Source of the DNA: Caballeronia sp.
GTDB lineage: Bacteria > Pseudomonadota > Gammaproteobacteria > Burkholderiales > Burkholderiaceae
DNA length: 45,443 nucleotides
Direction: 5' to 3'
Assembly: GCF_028292365.1 (NCBI RefSeq)
Contig: NZ_JAQGMM010000408.1
Span: 1 to 45,443, forward strand
Below, piece by piece: positions 17,848 through 26,085 of this stretch. The stretch's first letter is position 1. Each line of letters starts with the position of its first letter. The notes beneath the pieces were generated by a model, which ran no database searches, was not told where the DNA came from, and saw nothing but the letters and a program-made list of their open reading frames with translations. The translations under genes and the position numbers were made by a program.

Positions 17848-19098
17848 TCATGGCGATGCAACTTCCGGAAGGGCCGCCAGTTGCGTGACCGGAGACAGAA
17901 CGATTACCCCTAACTGGATTGCAAAAGCGACGGTCGACATCAGCAGGCACGCGCTCACGCCGGTCTGCGTTGCGAGCGCGGCGCCGAGCAACGCGCCGAC
18001 CGGACGCGCTCCATAGGTCGAGGTGCTCATGATGGCCGACACTCTGCCGAGCATGGCGTGGGGTGTGATCGCCTGACGCACCGTGGTTGAACCAATCGTC
18101 CATAGCACTGGACCGGCACCGAGCAAAAAGAAGCTCACGCAGGCCATCCATACCTGCGGAAAAAACAATGTTGCGCTCATCAGCACCGATGCCAGGAACC
18201 CGCACATAGGGCCGATCACGAGTGTCCGGCCAAAGGAAAGCCGCCTTGACACTTCCGGTCCCGCCAGCGCACCGGCCACCATGCCGGCACCATAGGCCGC
18301 CAGGCTCACGCCGATCACCCATGACGACATATGCAGGTGGTGCGCCGCGTAAGCAACGTAGACCGCCTGCAATACGAAATAGCCCAGGTTAAAGAAAACT
18401 GCGGTGAGAAGAATGGGGCGAAGCAGCGGATCGCGAAATACGAACGCGGCGCCCTCGCGGACCTCGGCGAGGAAATGCCTGCTGGTTCTGGGCAGATGCA
18501 CCGAGACGGGCAGTGCGCGCAGCAGCACAACGGCGAAGGCCGACAGTATGGTCGCTAACGCGTAAGCCCAACCCGCGCCCACGGAGCCCACGATGACCCC
18601 GCCTATCGCGGGCCCGGCGGAATACGCGACGCTTCTGGCCAACTCAATGCGGCCATTGGCTGCCGGCAGTGCATCGCGAGGCACGAGGGAGGGAATGAGC
18701 GAAGGCGCCGCCACGCTGTAGGCGACCGTACCCGCCGCGCCGATAAAACCGCAGACAGCAAGCATCGGCAGTGTGAGGAGATGGGCTCCGATCAGCACGA
18801 GGATCGTGATCATCGCCAGCACGCGAACCGCTTCTGCGCTCGCCATCAGTCCGCGTCTGGAGTGACGGTCGGCATAGACGCCCATCGGCAACGAGAGCAG
18901 CAGAAAGGGCAATGTCTGGGCGGTTTGCAGCAAGCCGGTTTGCGCGGCGCTTGCGCCTAGCAGGAACACTGCAACAAGCGGTGCGGCGGCAAGACTGATC
19001 TGCTCGGCGGACTGCGCCAGCAGATTTGACCAGGCTAATCGATGGAATGCGCACGGCAGGTTAATGCGCTGATTGCGCTCGTTTTGCGAAGAATGCAT
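17848..19098 (-). CDS. MFS transporter (EntS-like multi-drug/siderophore exporter family)
   Basis: A 416-residue protein with about twelve membrane segments in two halves. The loop after helix 2 has GVYADRHSRRGLM, the MFS motif A (G-x3-D-R-x-x-R-R). Half two repeats a similar pattern (GPEVSRRLSFGRTLV). Overall it resembles the EntS/enterobactin-exporter-like subgroup. ATG 19098 is chosen over an upstream frame to 19188 because AAGGAG lies 9 bases before it and the first helix follows in normal distance. Reads leftward, convergent with the polysaccharide genes; substrate unknown. It could serve export of a metabolite rather than the polysaccharide. Confidence 0.85.
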   Translation of the reverse strand: MHSSQNERNQRINLPCAFHRLAWSNLLAQSAEQISLAAAPLVAVFLLGASAAQTGLLQTAQTLPFLLLSLPMGVYADRHSRRGLMASAEAVRVLAMITILVLIGAHLLTLPMLAVCGFIGAAGTVAYSVAAPSLIPSLVPRDALPAANGRIELARSVAYSAGPAIGGVIVGSVGAGWAYALATILSAFAVVLLRALPVSVHLPRTSRHFLAEVREGAAFVFRDPLLRPILLTAVFFNLGYFVLQAVYVAYAAHHLHMSSWVIGVSLAAYGAGMVAGALAGPEVSRRLSFGRTLVIGPMCGFLASVLMSATLFFPQVWMACVSFFLLGAGPVLWTIGSTTVRQAITPHAMLGRVSAIMSTSTYGARPVGALLGAALATQTGVSACLLMSTVAFAIQLGVIVLSPVTQLAALPEVASP

Positions 19099-19217
19099 GA
19101 CGTGGGGCTCCTTGGGAGGCGGCCCAATCATCATGGCGTGCAGAGGCGCACGATGCGCCCCGGATCTTGCGCTTACGTTCAGCTGCATTCATACGCGAAC
19201 GGTTTCGTCACGGACGA

Positions 19218-19526
19218 TTAATAGTAGTCGTCTTTCACGTGACGCCGTATCGCTAACATCGTCACTGTATTGCTATCGTCAATTTCGAATAGCGCTACAT
19301 ATCCGGATCGCCCGAAAGGGATAATCAGCTCTCGCAGAAAGGGGAGGTTTGGCTGCGCCTTTCGACAGGTAAAGGGGGAGGCACGAAGCGTGGCGATGCC
19401 GCCGTAGATTGCGAGAAGTGCACGCTCGGCGAGTGATACGTCCAGCGTATCGCGTGTGAGGATGAAGTCGTAAAGTCGTTCGAGATCTTCTGCGGCACCA
19501 CCTGTAAAGCGTATGTCGAACGTCAT
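19218..19526 (-). CDS. ParE/RelE superfamily toxin
   Basis: A 102-residue protein with the ParE/RelE fold pattern: FDIRFTGGAAEDLERLYDFI at the start, a central RKAQPNLPFLRELIIPFG, and the C-terminal strands YVALFEIDDSNTVTMLAIRRHVKDDYY, where AIRRHVKDDYY is the usual family ending. ParE members poison gyrase and RelE members cleave mRNA; the sequence does not decide between them. Its start overlaps the antitoxin stop by four bases (ATGA), the order antitoxin-toxin being standard. Complete and probably active. Confidence 0.87.
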   Translation of the reverse strand: MTFDIRFTGGAAEDLERLYDFILTRDTLDVSLAERALLAIYGGIATLRASPFTCRKAQPNLPFLRELIIPFGRSGYVALFEIDDSNTVTMLAIRRHVKDDYY

Positions 19527-19801
19527 CGGCGCGTCTTGTCCCGGGCCTTTGCTGCGTCTAGCCGTTTACCCAAGCGAGAAAGCACCTCCTCTGCCGAAAT
19601 GTAGTCGCCGCTACGCTTAGCGTCGTCACGAGACGCAAGTCCTCGAGCGACGAACTCACTATGATGCTGGCGACGCAGGATATTCTCGCGGATCGCCTGC
19701 TCGACAAAACCGGAGAGGCTCTCACCTTCCTGCAAGACGCTTTCGGCGGCCTCGCGCAATTCTGGCTCGACCCGCACTGACGGGAAAGTCGCTGTTTTCA
19801 T
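19523..19801 (-). CDS. Antitoxin with ribbon-helix-helix-like N-terminus
   Basis: A 92-residue protein. The start KTATFPSVRVEPELREAAES forms the beta strand and first helix of an RHH (ParD/YlcI-YnfO-like) DNA-binding domain: alternating residues in TFPSVRVEPEL, then LQEGESLSGFVEQAIRENI for the second helix. The charged C-terminus (GLASRDDAKRSGDYISAEEVL) would wrap the toxin; the SGDYISAEEVL element is common in antitoxins paired with ParE. It overlaps the toxin start by four bases and probably represses its own operon via the palindrome at 19814-19835. Confidence 0.85.
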   Translation of the reverse strand: MKTATFPSVRVEPELREAAESVLQEGESLSGFVEQAIRENILRRQHHSEFVARGLASRDDAKRSGDYISAEEVLSRLGKRLDAAKARDKTRR

Positions 19802-19813
19802 GATTCACGCTCC

Positions 19814-19835
19814 ATGCATCGCAATTGCGCTACAT
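19814..19835. promoter_or_regulatory. Imperfect 22-bp palindrome before the antitoxin gene, likely operator
   Basis: Centre CGCAATTGCG (19820-19829) is a perfect 10-bp palindrome; outward symmetry extends to ATG...CAT, giving 18 of 22 symmetrical positions. It lies 13 bases upstream of the antitoxin start codon. RHH antitoxins bind such sites to repress the operon. The function here is inferred. Confidence 0.5.
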
Positions 19836-19925
19836 TGTCGTGTGTTTTAGAAATGAACGCAAGCGAATCCAATCAATGGCTGCGCCGGATCAGGCGGCTT
19901 TGATGTCCCGAGCGTGCTGTCGATG

Positions 19926-19964
19926 CAAAAAGCGCCACGTAGACTGACATGTCCGCGTGGCGCT
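19926..19964 (-). terminator. Rho-independent terminator of the lumazine synthase gene
   Basis: Read leftward: AGCGCCACG stem, 16-base loop, CGTGGCGCT and a run of T. The arms (19931-19939 and 19956-19964) are perfectly complementary over nine mostly G-C pairs, and four to five T follow. It begins 25 bases after the ribH stop codon and separates it from the toxin-antitoxin operon. Confidence 0.85.
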
Positions 19965-19988
19965 CCTTGTGTTTGCATCTGCCCTACA

Positions 19989-20495
19989 TTACCGGACGTT
20001 CGCTAGCGCTGCGATCTTGCGGATGGTATCGGCGCAAGCAGTGGCGGCCTCCACGCCCTTCACGACGAAATGTTCGCGGAAGAACTTCGTGTGTTCTTCG
20101 CCCGAGTGAAAGTGATGCGGTGTCAATACAGCGGACAAGACCGGCGTGCCCGTTTCCAGTTGCACTTGCATCAAGCCGTTGATGACAGCCTGCGCCACGA
20201 ATTCGTGCCGGTAGATACCGCCATCGACCACGAGACCCGCGGCAACAATAGCCGCGTAGCCGCCACGTTGAGCGAGCAGCTTCGCGTGCAGCGGGATTTC
20301 GAAGGCGCCGGCGACTTCGTAGAGATCGATGTCATCGCGGCTGAATCCTTGTGCCTGGATGGCACTGAGGAACGACGCTTTGCATTGGTCGACAATGTCG
20401 CGATGCCAGCACGATTGAATGAACGCGATGCGCGCACGCGGCTTGGCGGCCGTGCTAACGGCGGGATTACTTTCGAGAGTAGTTGTGAGCGTCAT
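19989..20495 (-). CDS. ribH: 6,7-dimethyl-8-ribityllumazine synthase (RibH2-like)
   Basis: Condenses the pyrimidinedione and 3,4-dihydroxybutanone phosphate, the last but one step of riboflavin synthesis. The 168-residue sequence shows RIAFIQSCWHRDIVDQCKAS, where the Trp in the substrate loop is typical, VAGAFEIPLHAKLLA, GLVVDGGIYRHEFVA and LTPHHFH; the last, with HHFHSGEEH in place of the usual T-E-x-x-Q-A-x-x-R-x segment, marks the divergent RibH2 type known from Brucella and Mesorhizobium (decameric, often regulated by FMN). It stands alone with its own FMN riboswitch and terminator, away from other rib genes, so it is probably a second copy beside a housekeeping RibH1. Confidence 0.93.
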   Translation of the reverse strand: MTLTTTLESNPAVSTAAKPRARIAFIQSCWHRDIVDQCKASFLSAIQAQGFSRDDIDLYEVAGAFEIPLHAKLLAQRGGYAAIVAAGLVVDGGIYRHEFVAQAVINGLMQVQLETGTPVLSAVLTPHHFHSGEEHTKFFREHFVVKGVEAATACADTIRKIAALANVR

Positions 20496-20584
20496 AAATG
20501 TAAGCCTGTTTGTGTGAACAGGGCGAAGGAAGGCATGTTTCCTCTAACGCAAATGCTTTCGCGCGAGCGGACACATGCCATCCC

Positions 20585-20771
20585 GTTCTCTTTCATCCGG
20601 ACTATGACCGTCGGCCCCGGGATCAAACCGGGTCTGCTGACCTTTGTGTTTCGCCATGCCCTCAGGGAAAACTCAAGGAACATTCAAGGCAAAACACAAA
20701 GCGCTCGCGGGCTACGCGCAGAAGCTGTGCGCGATTACCGCCGGTGGGGAGTTTCACCCCGCCCCGAGAAC
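20585..20771 (-). promoter_or_regulatory. FMN riboswitch (RFN element) upstream of ribH
   Basis: Read leftward the region carries the conserved RFN blocks in order: GGGGCGGGGTGAAACTCCCC, then ACCGGCGGTAAT, a variable arm, AGCCCGCGAGCG, then GATCCCGGGGCCGACGGTCA and TAGTCCGGATGAAAGAGAA. The closing stem P1 pairs GTTCTC (20766-20771) with GAGAAC (20585-20590). About 90 bases separate it from the ribH ATG. The leader there can form a hairpin near the weak ribosome site, so control may be by translation initiation or termination; I cannot decide. FMN binding would switch the gene off. Confidence 0.96.
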
Positions 20772-20891
20772 TCGTTCTTAGTGAACGGAACGTAAATTAT
20801 CACGATTATTAAAAGTACGCCGTACCTGGCTGAGTATTCAACGATGGCGATGGGGTTTCTTCCGAACCATCTCGCCCACGACGGGCACTCG

Positions 20892-21743
20892 TTAAGCCTT
20901 CCCGCGCCACGGCACCAACCGTCGCTCCAGCGCGCGCATACCGAGATCGAAAGTCCACGCGATCAAGCCAATCAACACGATCCCCATCACCACGACATCG
21001 GTTCTGAGAAAGCTCGACGCGTTCAGCACCATCTGCCCGAGTCCCGCCGTTGCCGCCACCATCTCGGCCGCGACGAGCGTGGTCCAGCCAAACCCGATAG
21101 CGATCCGCAAGCCCGTCAGGATCTCGGGCAACGCGGCCGGCAGCACGACAAACCGCACGACCTGTGCAAAGCTTCCGCCAAGCGAATACGCTGCGTTCAC
21201 CTGCTCGGCGGTCGCGCTCCGGGCGCCGGCCCGCGCAGCCATCGCGATCGGCGCGAAGCAGGCGAGATAGATCACGATCAGCTTCGCGGTTTCATCGATA
21301 CCGAACCAGATCACGACCAGCGGCAAATACGCGAGCGGCGGCAGCGGCCGGTAAAACTCCAGCGGCGGATCGAGCAGCCCCCGCGCAATGCGGCTCACTC
21401 CCATCAGGATGCCGACAGGCACGGCCGTCACGCTCGCCAATGCGAACGCGCCGAACACGCGAATGGCGCTCCACAGCAAATGCTCGGACAGCGGCAAGCC
21501 GCCTTGAATACGGCCATTCCACGCGTCAATGAATGCGCTCCACACCGCTTGGGGTGAAGGCAGGAAAAGCGGCGCCACCCAATGAAATGACGTTGCTGCC
21601 CACCAAAGCACGGCAATGGCTGCGATCGACAGCACACTCAAGGCAGCGGTCGGACCTTCGCCCGGAAGACCGCGCCGTGGTTTGCGTTTTTGCTTAGGTC
21701 GCGACATGGCGGCGGCGGGCGGCAACGAGTCGATCGAACTCAT
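20892..21743 (-). CDS. tauC: Taurine ABC transporter permease
   Basis: A 283-residue inner-membrane permease of the TauC/SsuC family with about six membrane segments. The EAA loop that docks the ATPase is seen as AAYSLGGSFAQVVRFVVLPAALPEILTGLRI. After it comes AIGFGWTTLVAAEMVAATAGLGQMV, highly typical of TauC. Start at ATG 21743 is firm: AGGAGG lies 7 bases upstream and the ATG overlaps the tauB stop (ATGA). Last gene of the tauABC operon. Confidence 0.9.
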   Translation of the reverse strand: MSSIDSLPPAAAMSRPKQKRKPRRGLPGEGPTAALSVLSIAAIAVLWWAATSFHWVAPLFLPSPQAVWSAFIDAWNGRIQGGLPLSEHLLWSAIRVFGAFALASVTAVPVGILMGVSRIARGLLDPPLEFYRPLPPLAYLPLVVIWFGIDETAKLIVIYLACFAPIAMAARAGARSATAEQVNAAYSLGGSFAQVVRFVVLPAALPEILTGLRIAIGFGWTTLVAAEMVAATAGLGQMVLNASSFLRTDVVVMGIVLIGLIAWTFDLGMRALERRLVPWRGKA

Positions 21744-22534
21744 CAGATCACCTCCTGCAGCGTAGCGTGGGACCCGCCATGCAGTCGTCGAACCAGCCGC
21801 TCGCGCCACTCGATAAACTCGGGCGATGACTTCACTGCGCGGGCATCGCGGGATTCAAGAAACTGCCGCGCAAACGGCAAAGTGTGGCTTTCGGCGATAC
21901 GGCCGGGACCCGGTGTCATCAAGACCAGCCGCGTGGCGAGGAACAACGCTTCCTCCACGCTATGCGTGATGAAGAAAATGGTCTTGCGGGTGCGGCCCCA
22001 GACATCGAGCACGAGTTCCTGCATGGTCTCGCGAGTCAGTGCGTCGAGCGCGCCCATGGGTTCATCCATCAGTAACACCTGAGGATCGCTGGCAAGCGCG
22101 CGTGCAATCCCCACGCGTTGCTGCATGCCGCCCGAGAGCGCATAGACCCGCGCGTTCGCGTGTTTTTCCAGGCCGACCAGGGCCAGTGTTTCGCGCGCAA
22201 TCTCACGACGCCGCGTCCGGCCCACACCCTGGAAACGAAGCCCGAGCGCGACGTTGTCGATCACATCGAGCCACGGCATCAATGCGTATTTCTGAAAGAC
22301 AACACCGCGTTCGGCACCGGGTCCAATGATCGGCTCGCCGTTCAGCCGCGCCTCGCCGGCGGTCGGATCGATAAAGCCTGCGAGGCAGTTCAGCAGTGTC
22401 GTCTTGCCGCATCCGGAGGCACCGAGCGTGACCACGAACTCGCCGCTGTCAATCTGCAGATCGACGCCCTCCAGAGCGGCCGTTGTCGCGCCTTCATAGG
22501 TCACGCCGAGGCCGCGAATGTCCAGCGTGCTCAT
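21743..22534 (-). CDS. tauB: Taurine ABC transporter ATP-binding protein
   Basis: A 263-residue ABC ATPase. It has Walker [19 protein letters not shown]-loop [13 protein letters not shown], signature [15 protein letters not shown], Walker [17 protein letters not shown] and switch His in [17 protein letters not shown], all intact. The PWL after the Q-loop and the C-terminal extension are typical of TauB/SsuB. It overlaps tauA by four bases and tauC by three, so the three are surely one operon. It energises import of taurine or related sulfonates. Confidence 0.94.
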   Translation of the reverse strand: MSTLDIRGLGVTYEGATTAALEGVDLQIDSGEFVVTLGASGCGKTTLLNCLAGFIDPTAGEARLNGEPIIGPGAERGVVFQKYALMPWLDVIDNVALGLRFQGVGRTRRREIARETLALVGLEKHANARVYALSGGMQQRVGIARALASDPQVLLMDEPMGALDALTRETMQELVLDVWGRTRKTIFFITHSVEEALFLATRLVLMTPGPGRIAESHTLPFARQFLESRDARAVKSSPEFIEWRERLVRRLHGGSHATLQEVI

Positions 22535-23550
22535 CGCGATGCTTGCTGTACGAAGCGTGGGTCAACGCCAACCGAATAGTCGGGCAGCAGGTTCTGGATC
22601 GTGCCCTGCGTCTTCAGGAAGGCCGCTGTTGCCGCCAGCGACTTCGCCGCGCCCGACTGAGCACCACCGCCGAGCCAGGCCGGTGAAGCCTGCTCGGTGA
22701 GGGTCGGGAACGCATAAAGCGCGAGACTCGCAGGTACGTCGGCAGCGGTCGCGCCCGATTCCTGCGCCACGCCTTCGACTTCCTTCGACCCGGCTGTCCA
22801 GGCGGATTTGTTGTTCCGATATTGCGCGTCGGTCGCAGCGAGAACCTTGACGAGGCCCGTCACAAACGCTTCGTTATCCTGGGCAAATTTTCGGCTAACG
22901 GCGAAACCGTCGAAGGTCGCCTTGCCGGTTTCCTTCGCGACTTCCCCCGATGTAATCAGCACCTTGCCGTTCTTCTTGACCTTCGCCAGCACCGGATCCC
23001 AGATATAGGTGGCGTCAATATCGCCGCGTTCCCATGCCGCAGCCACCTCAGGTGGCCGCAGGTTCAGGATCTTCACCGTCGACGGATCGACGCCGGCATT
23101 TTGCAACGCGACAAGTGCATGGAAGTGCGAGGTGGAGACGAACGGCAGGCCGATCTTCTTGCCCTTGAGATCGCTTATCTTCGTCACACCGGAGCCGTCG
23201 CGGGCAACGAGTGCTTCGGCGTCGTTGATGTTGTCGAGAATCCAGAACAGGGAGATGTCCACGCCCTGCGAGAGGCCGGCCGCGATCGGGCTGGATCCGG
23301 CTTCACCCAGCTGAATTGACCCGGATGCGAGCGCGCGGATCACGTCGGCGCCGCTGCCAAGCTTGCGATACGTCACCTTATAGCCCGTCGCTTTTTCCAC
23401 TGCACCGCTCACTTGAGCGTAGCGCCAGGGCACAACCATGTCCTGGTAACCGATCACGACTTCGCGCGACTGCGCGTGAGCGGCGCTGGCGACCACGGCG
23501 AAAAGTGCAACGCCGGCGCACGCGCGGAGAGAGGAGAAAAAGCGTTTCAT
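22531..23550 (-). CDS. tauA: Taurine ABC transporter substrate-binding protein
   Basis: A 339-residue periplasmic receptor with a Sec signal ([20 protein letters not shown], cleavage after AHA). Family marks: [53 protein letters not shown] and [20 protein letters not shown], the last almost invariant in TauA. ATG 23550 is taken because it starts the signal peptide; a frame to 23601 has no support. First gene of tauABC; upstream sits a phased CGTTG repeat array (23632-23688) that may control it. The tauD dioxygenase gene is not in the window, so imported sulfonate must be processed elsewhere. Confidence 0.92.
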   Translation of the reverse strand: MKRFFSSLRACAGVALFAVVASAAHAQSREVVIGYQDMVVPWRYAQVSGAVEKATGYKVTYRKLGSGADVIRALASGSIQLGEAGSSPIAAGLSQGVDISLFWILDNINDAEALVARDGSGVTKISDLKGKKIGLPFVSTSHFHALVALQNAGVDPSTVKILNLRPPEVAAAWERGDIDATYIWDPVLAKVKKNGKVLITSGEVAKETGKATFDGFAVSRKFAQDNEAFVTGLVKVLAATDAQYRNNKSAWTAGSKEVEGVAQESGATAADVPASLALYAFPTLTEQASPAWLGGGAQSGAAKSLAATAAFLKTQGTIQNLLPDYSVGVDPRFVQQASR

Positions 23551-23631
23551 CGAAAGCCCCGGTTCAAGTGTGTCTCGTGGAAGGGTTTCGACTATAAGCA
23601 ATCCGCGCTCAAGCGGTTAGAAGCATTCGTG

Positions 23632-23688
23632 CGTTGCAAATGACGTTGTTCAAGCGTTGCTTTTCACGTTGCGTTGCACGCTTCGTTG
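23632..23688. repeat. Phased CGTTG direct repeats upstream of tauA
   Basis: CGTTG begins at 23632, 23644, 23655, 23667, 23672 and 23684. Five of the six copies follow an 11-12 bp spacing, about one helical turn; the copy at 23672 is an extra. The array lies 82 to 138 bp before the tauA start codon, between tauA and the stop of the preceding permease gene. Spacing and position fit a multi-site activator (CysB/Cbl-like LysR type) or a bent region; this is inference. Confidence 0.5.
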
Positions 23689-23707
23689 GAAGGTTCGAGC
23701 CCGCGCT

Positions 23708-24514
23708 TCATGCAGCCCTCAGACGTTTTTCGAACGTGCGCGTGAGCCACGAAATGGGATAGCAGTAGGCGAAGAAGATCACAAGAGTCGCGACATAAGT
23801 CAGCACCGTAAAGCTGCTGCGCGCGACCGTGCTGCTGGCGATCTGCGCGGTGTCCAGCAGGTCATGAATGCCGACCAGTGATGACAGCGCGGTCCCCATG
23901 GTGATGATGGCGTACACGTTCATCCATGGCGGCAACATACGGCGTACGCATTGCGGCACGACTATTTTCAGCAGAATCTGCCAACGAGAAAATGCAAGCG
24001 AGGCCGCCGCTTCCCACTGCGCTGAAGGGATGGAAGACACCGCGCCGCGAAACACTTCCGCAATGTTCGCGCTTGCCGGCAGAGCGAGGCCGAGCATGAC
24101 CTTGAGCCAGTCGGGAAACGGCACGGCGGCGCCGAACACATGGATCTCGAACGGAAATACATAGGTGGTGAAGTAGATCAACACGAGCCACGGCGCGTTG
24201 CGGAAAGCGACAATCCACACTCTCGCCAGCTTCCCCGCGAATGATTTCGACATCGCGAGCGCACCCGCGAGCAGACCGATCAACGTTCCTAGAAAGATTG
24301 CGCCGATACTGATCAGCACGTTCATCGCAAAGCCGTGGGCCAGAGCCGGAGCCCATTCCACGAGGCGTGCCAGCGTCTCGCCGCGGGAGCCGGTATCAGG
24401 CGCGAGTGACCACAATACGGCTCCCGTTGCGAGCACGCCGAGCACGCCATAGAGGCTGGGCGGCAAGCGGTTGACCGCGAGCTTGCCCGCGGTGGAAGCG
24501 GAATCAGTAGCCAT
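23708..24514 (-). CDS. Amino-acid ABC transporter permease (HisM/GltK family)
   Basis: A 268-residue inner-membrane permease. Typical polar-amino-acid marks: GFAMNVLISIGAIFLGTLIG, AFRNAPWLVLIYFTTYVFP (the 'R.TP.L.Q' segment with N-A-P-W), SANIAEVFRGAVSSIPSAQW and EAAASLAFSRWQILLKIVVP, an EAA loop. About six membrane segments; N-terminus with a cytoplasmic stretch of about 20 residues. It overlaps the second permease gene by 11 bases. With that gene it would form the heterodimeric channel of one importer. Confidence 0.88.
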   Translation of the reverse strand: MATDSASTAGKLAVNRLPPSLYGVLGVLATGAVLWSLAPDTGSRGETLARLVEWAPALAHGFAMNVLISIGAIFLGTLIGLLAGALAMSKSFAGKLARVWIVAFRNAPWLVLIYFTTYVFPFEIHVFGAAVPFPDWLKVMLGLALPASANIAEVFRGAVSSIPSAQWEAAASLAFSRWQILLKIVVPQCVRRMLPPWMNVYAIITMGTALSSLVGIHDLLDTAQIASSTVARSSFTVLTYVATLVIFFAYCYPISWLTRTFEKRLRAA

Positions 24515-25247
24515 AACCGGGAATCCTGTAACGGCGTTCGAGCCAGCGGCCGGCGAGCGTGACCAGCCAGGTGAGCACGCCGAAGAACGCGAGAATCAGC
24601 AGCATCAACGCGAGCACGTTGTCGCGCTGGGTCCAGATCATGATGGACTGGTAGGTGACGTCGCCCACCGCGATGGCCGATGCCACCGCCGACGCTTTCA
24701 CCAGTTCCACCATGTTGTTGACAAGTGCAGGCAGCGCCGCGCGCAACGCGAGCGGCAGCTCGATGCGCCAGAAACGCGTGGCGCGGCTGATACCGAGCGA
24801 GGCCGCACCTTCTAGCGTTTGAGAAGGCAGTGCGTCAAATCCGGCCCGCAGCGCTTCGGCGTGAAATGCCGCCTTATGCAGCGACAACACAAGTACGACC
24901 CAGAAGAAAGGCTTGAACGGGTTATCGATACCGCGCGCATGCAGCCACTGCGTAATCAGCATGTTCAGCACGAGAAACGCGCAGTACAGCTGCACCAGCG
25001 TGGGCGTATTGCGGGTGACTTCAATGAAACCGCGCGCCAGCCCGGAGATCAACCGGTTGCGGCCGCGCAATGCGAGCAGCAGCACGAGCCCTGCAACGGC
25101 ACTGGCGGTCATGGTAAAAACAATGATCTCGATGCTTATACCCAAGCCCTGCACAAACGGCACGCGCTCGTAGTCGTCGAGCAGGAAGCGGTAGTCGAGC
25201 CCAATACGCGCTGTCGCCGTGATGAAGCCGTGCAGCAGCGTGTCCAT
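24504..25247 (-). CDS. Amino-acid ABC transporter permease (HisQ/GltJ family)
   Basis: A 247-residue inner-membrane permease, second half of the heterodimer. Marks: GLGISIEIIVFTMTASAVAG, FIEVTRNTPTLVQLYCAFLV (the classic 'R.TPTL.QL' segment), HAEALRAGFDALPSQTLEGA with AASLGISRATRFWRIELPLA as EAA loop. GGAG is 7 bases upstream of ATG. It starts one base after the stop of the receptor gene. The matching ATPase is across the divergent promoter at 26428. Confidence 0.9.
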   Translation of the reverse strand: MDTLLHGFITATARIGLDYRFLLDDYERVPFVQGLGISIEIIVFTMTASAVAGLVLLLALRGRNRLISGLARGFIEVTRNTPTLVQLYCAFLVLNMLITQWLHARGIDNPFKPFFWVVLVLSLHKAAFHAEALRAGFDALPSQTLEGAASLGISRATRFWRIELPLALRAALPALVNNMVELVKASAVASAIAVGDVTYQSIMIWTQRDNVLALMLLILAFFGVLTWLVTLAGRWLERRYRIPGYGY

Positions 25248-25248
25248 G

Positions 25249-26085
25249 CTAGTTCTCCACGGGCAATTGCCGGTGCCACTCAGCCAGTGCGGGCGACGGC
25301 GGGTTGAGGCCGTTCTTCGCCTCGGTTGAAATAAACCAGCCGTTACGATGCAGATCGCGCACGAACGTATCCAGTTTTGCGGCGGTATCGTGTTCGCCCT
25401 GACGCACCCAGATCACCGACGGTGCGGGTTCTATCTCAGGTTGCAGCGCACGGTAGTCATGCCACTCGGGGTCGCTCTGCAATAGCGGATAAAGCAGTGG
25501 TGCTGCGTCATGTACGGCTGCGACGCAACTGCCGCCGCGCAACGCGAGCAGCGACTGGGAGGCGCCTGGAAAGGCTCGCGGGATCGCGCCGTAGCGTTCA
25601 ACTATCGGGCGGATATAACTGCTGCCCTGCGAGATGCAGACCGGCTTGCCGCGCAGATCTTCCCATCGCGTAATACCGCTTGTTTTAAGGGTGATTGCCG
25701 TACCGCCAACGCGGTAATAAGGCGTGGCTACGTGATCCAGGATCTCGCCTCGCTGGGCGTTGTACTCCATGTTCGCGATCAGGATGTCGACCTTGCCCTG
25801 CTGAAGAAACTGAACCCGCGTGGAAGGCAACACGGACACCAGTTGCACCTTCGCACCCAAGCGTTTGCCGAGTTCGTTCGCCAGGTCCACGTTGAAACCA
25901 CGGGGTTGTTGCGTCGCGGGATCGAGTGAACCGAACGGACTGCCTCCGATCAACACACCGACCGCGAGTTCGTGGCGGGAGTTGATTTTGTCGAGGGTGG
26001 CATCCGCGTGTGCGGCAAAGGATGCGGCCGCGGCAGATGCCAGCACGAGAGGTGTAAGCAGGCGGCGGAGGTTCGTCAGGGTCAT
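25249..26085 (-). CDS. Amino-acid ABC transporter substrate-binding protein 1
   Basis: A 278-residue periplasmic receptor (SBP_bac_3, PF00497). Sec signal LRRLLTPLVLASAAAASFA ending in AHA, then DATLDKINSRHELAVGVLIG, the usual first strand, PRGFNVDLANELGKRLGAKV and QQGKVDILIANMEYNAQRG. Two Cys (GKPVCISQG and GGSCVAAVH) sit where lobe two closes and are shared with the second receptor at 30821, so a disulfide is likely. Clear paralogue of that protein. ATG 26085 is preferred (signal peptide); a TTG at 26112 is possible. The ligand is unknown; context points to a sulfur-containing amino acid. Confidence 0.9.
   Translation of the reverse strand: MTLTNLRRLLTPLVLASAAAASFAAHADATLDKINSRHELAVGVLIGGSPFGSLDPATQQPRGFNVDLANELGKRLGAKVQLVSVLPSTRVQFLQQGKVDILIANMEYNAQRGEILDHVATPYYRVGGTAITLKTSGITRWEDLRGKPVCISQGSSYIRPIVERYGAIPRAFPGASQSLLALRGGSCVAAVHDAAPLLYPLLQSDPEWHDYRALQPEIEPAPSVIWVRQGEHDTAAKLDTFVRDLHRNGWFISTEAKNGLNPPSPALAEWHRQLPVEN

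Noticed and set aside
17528-18322. Leftward 264-codon frame spanning the convergent ends of the GT4 and MFS genes
   Set aside because: Overlaps two well supported genes in another frame and has low-complexity Ser/Arg/Pro composition.
20070-20795. Rightward 241-codon frame over ribH and its leader
   Set aside because: The same DNA holds the FMN riboswitch and RibH on the other strand, both strongly conserved.
20851-20875. Imperfect stem after tauC (GCGATGG with CCATCTCGC)
   Set aside because: Needs a two-base bulge and has no T-tract, so it is not called a terminator.
20844-21557. Rightward 237-codon frame opposite tauC
   Set aside because: Extreme His, Arg and Gln content of a reverse-strand shadow.
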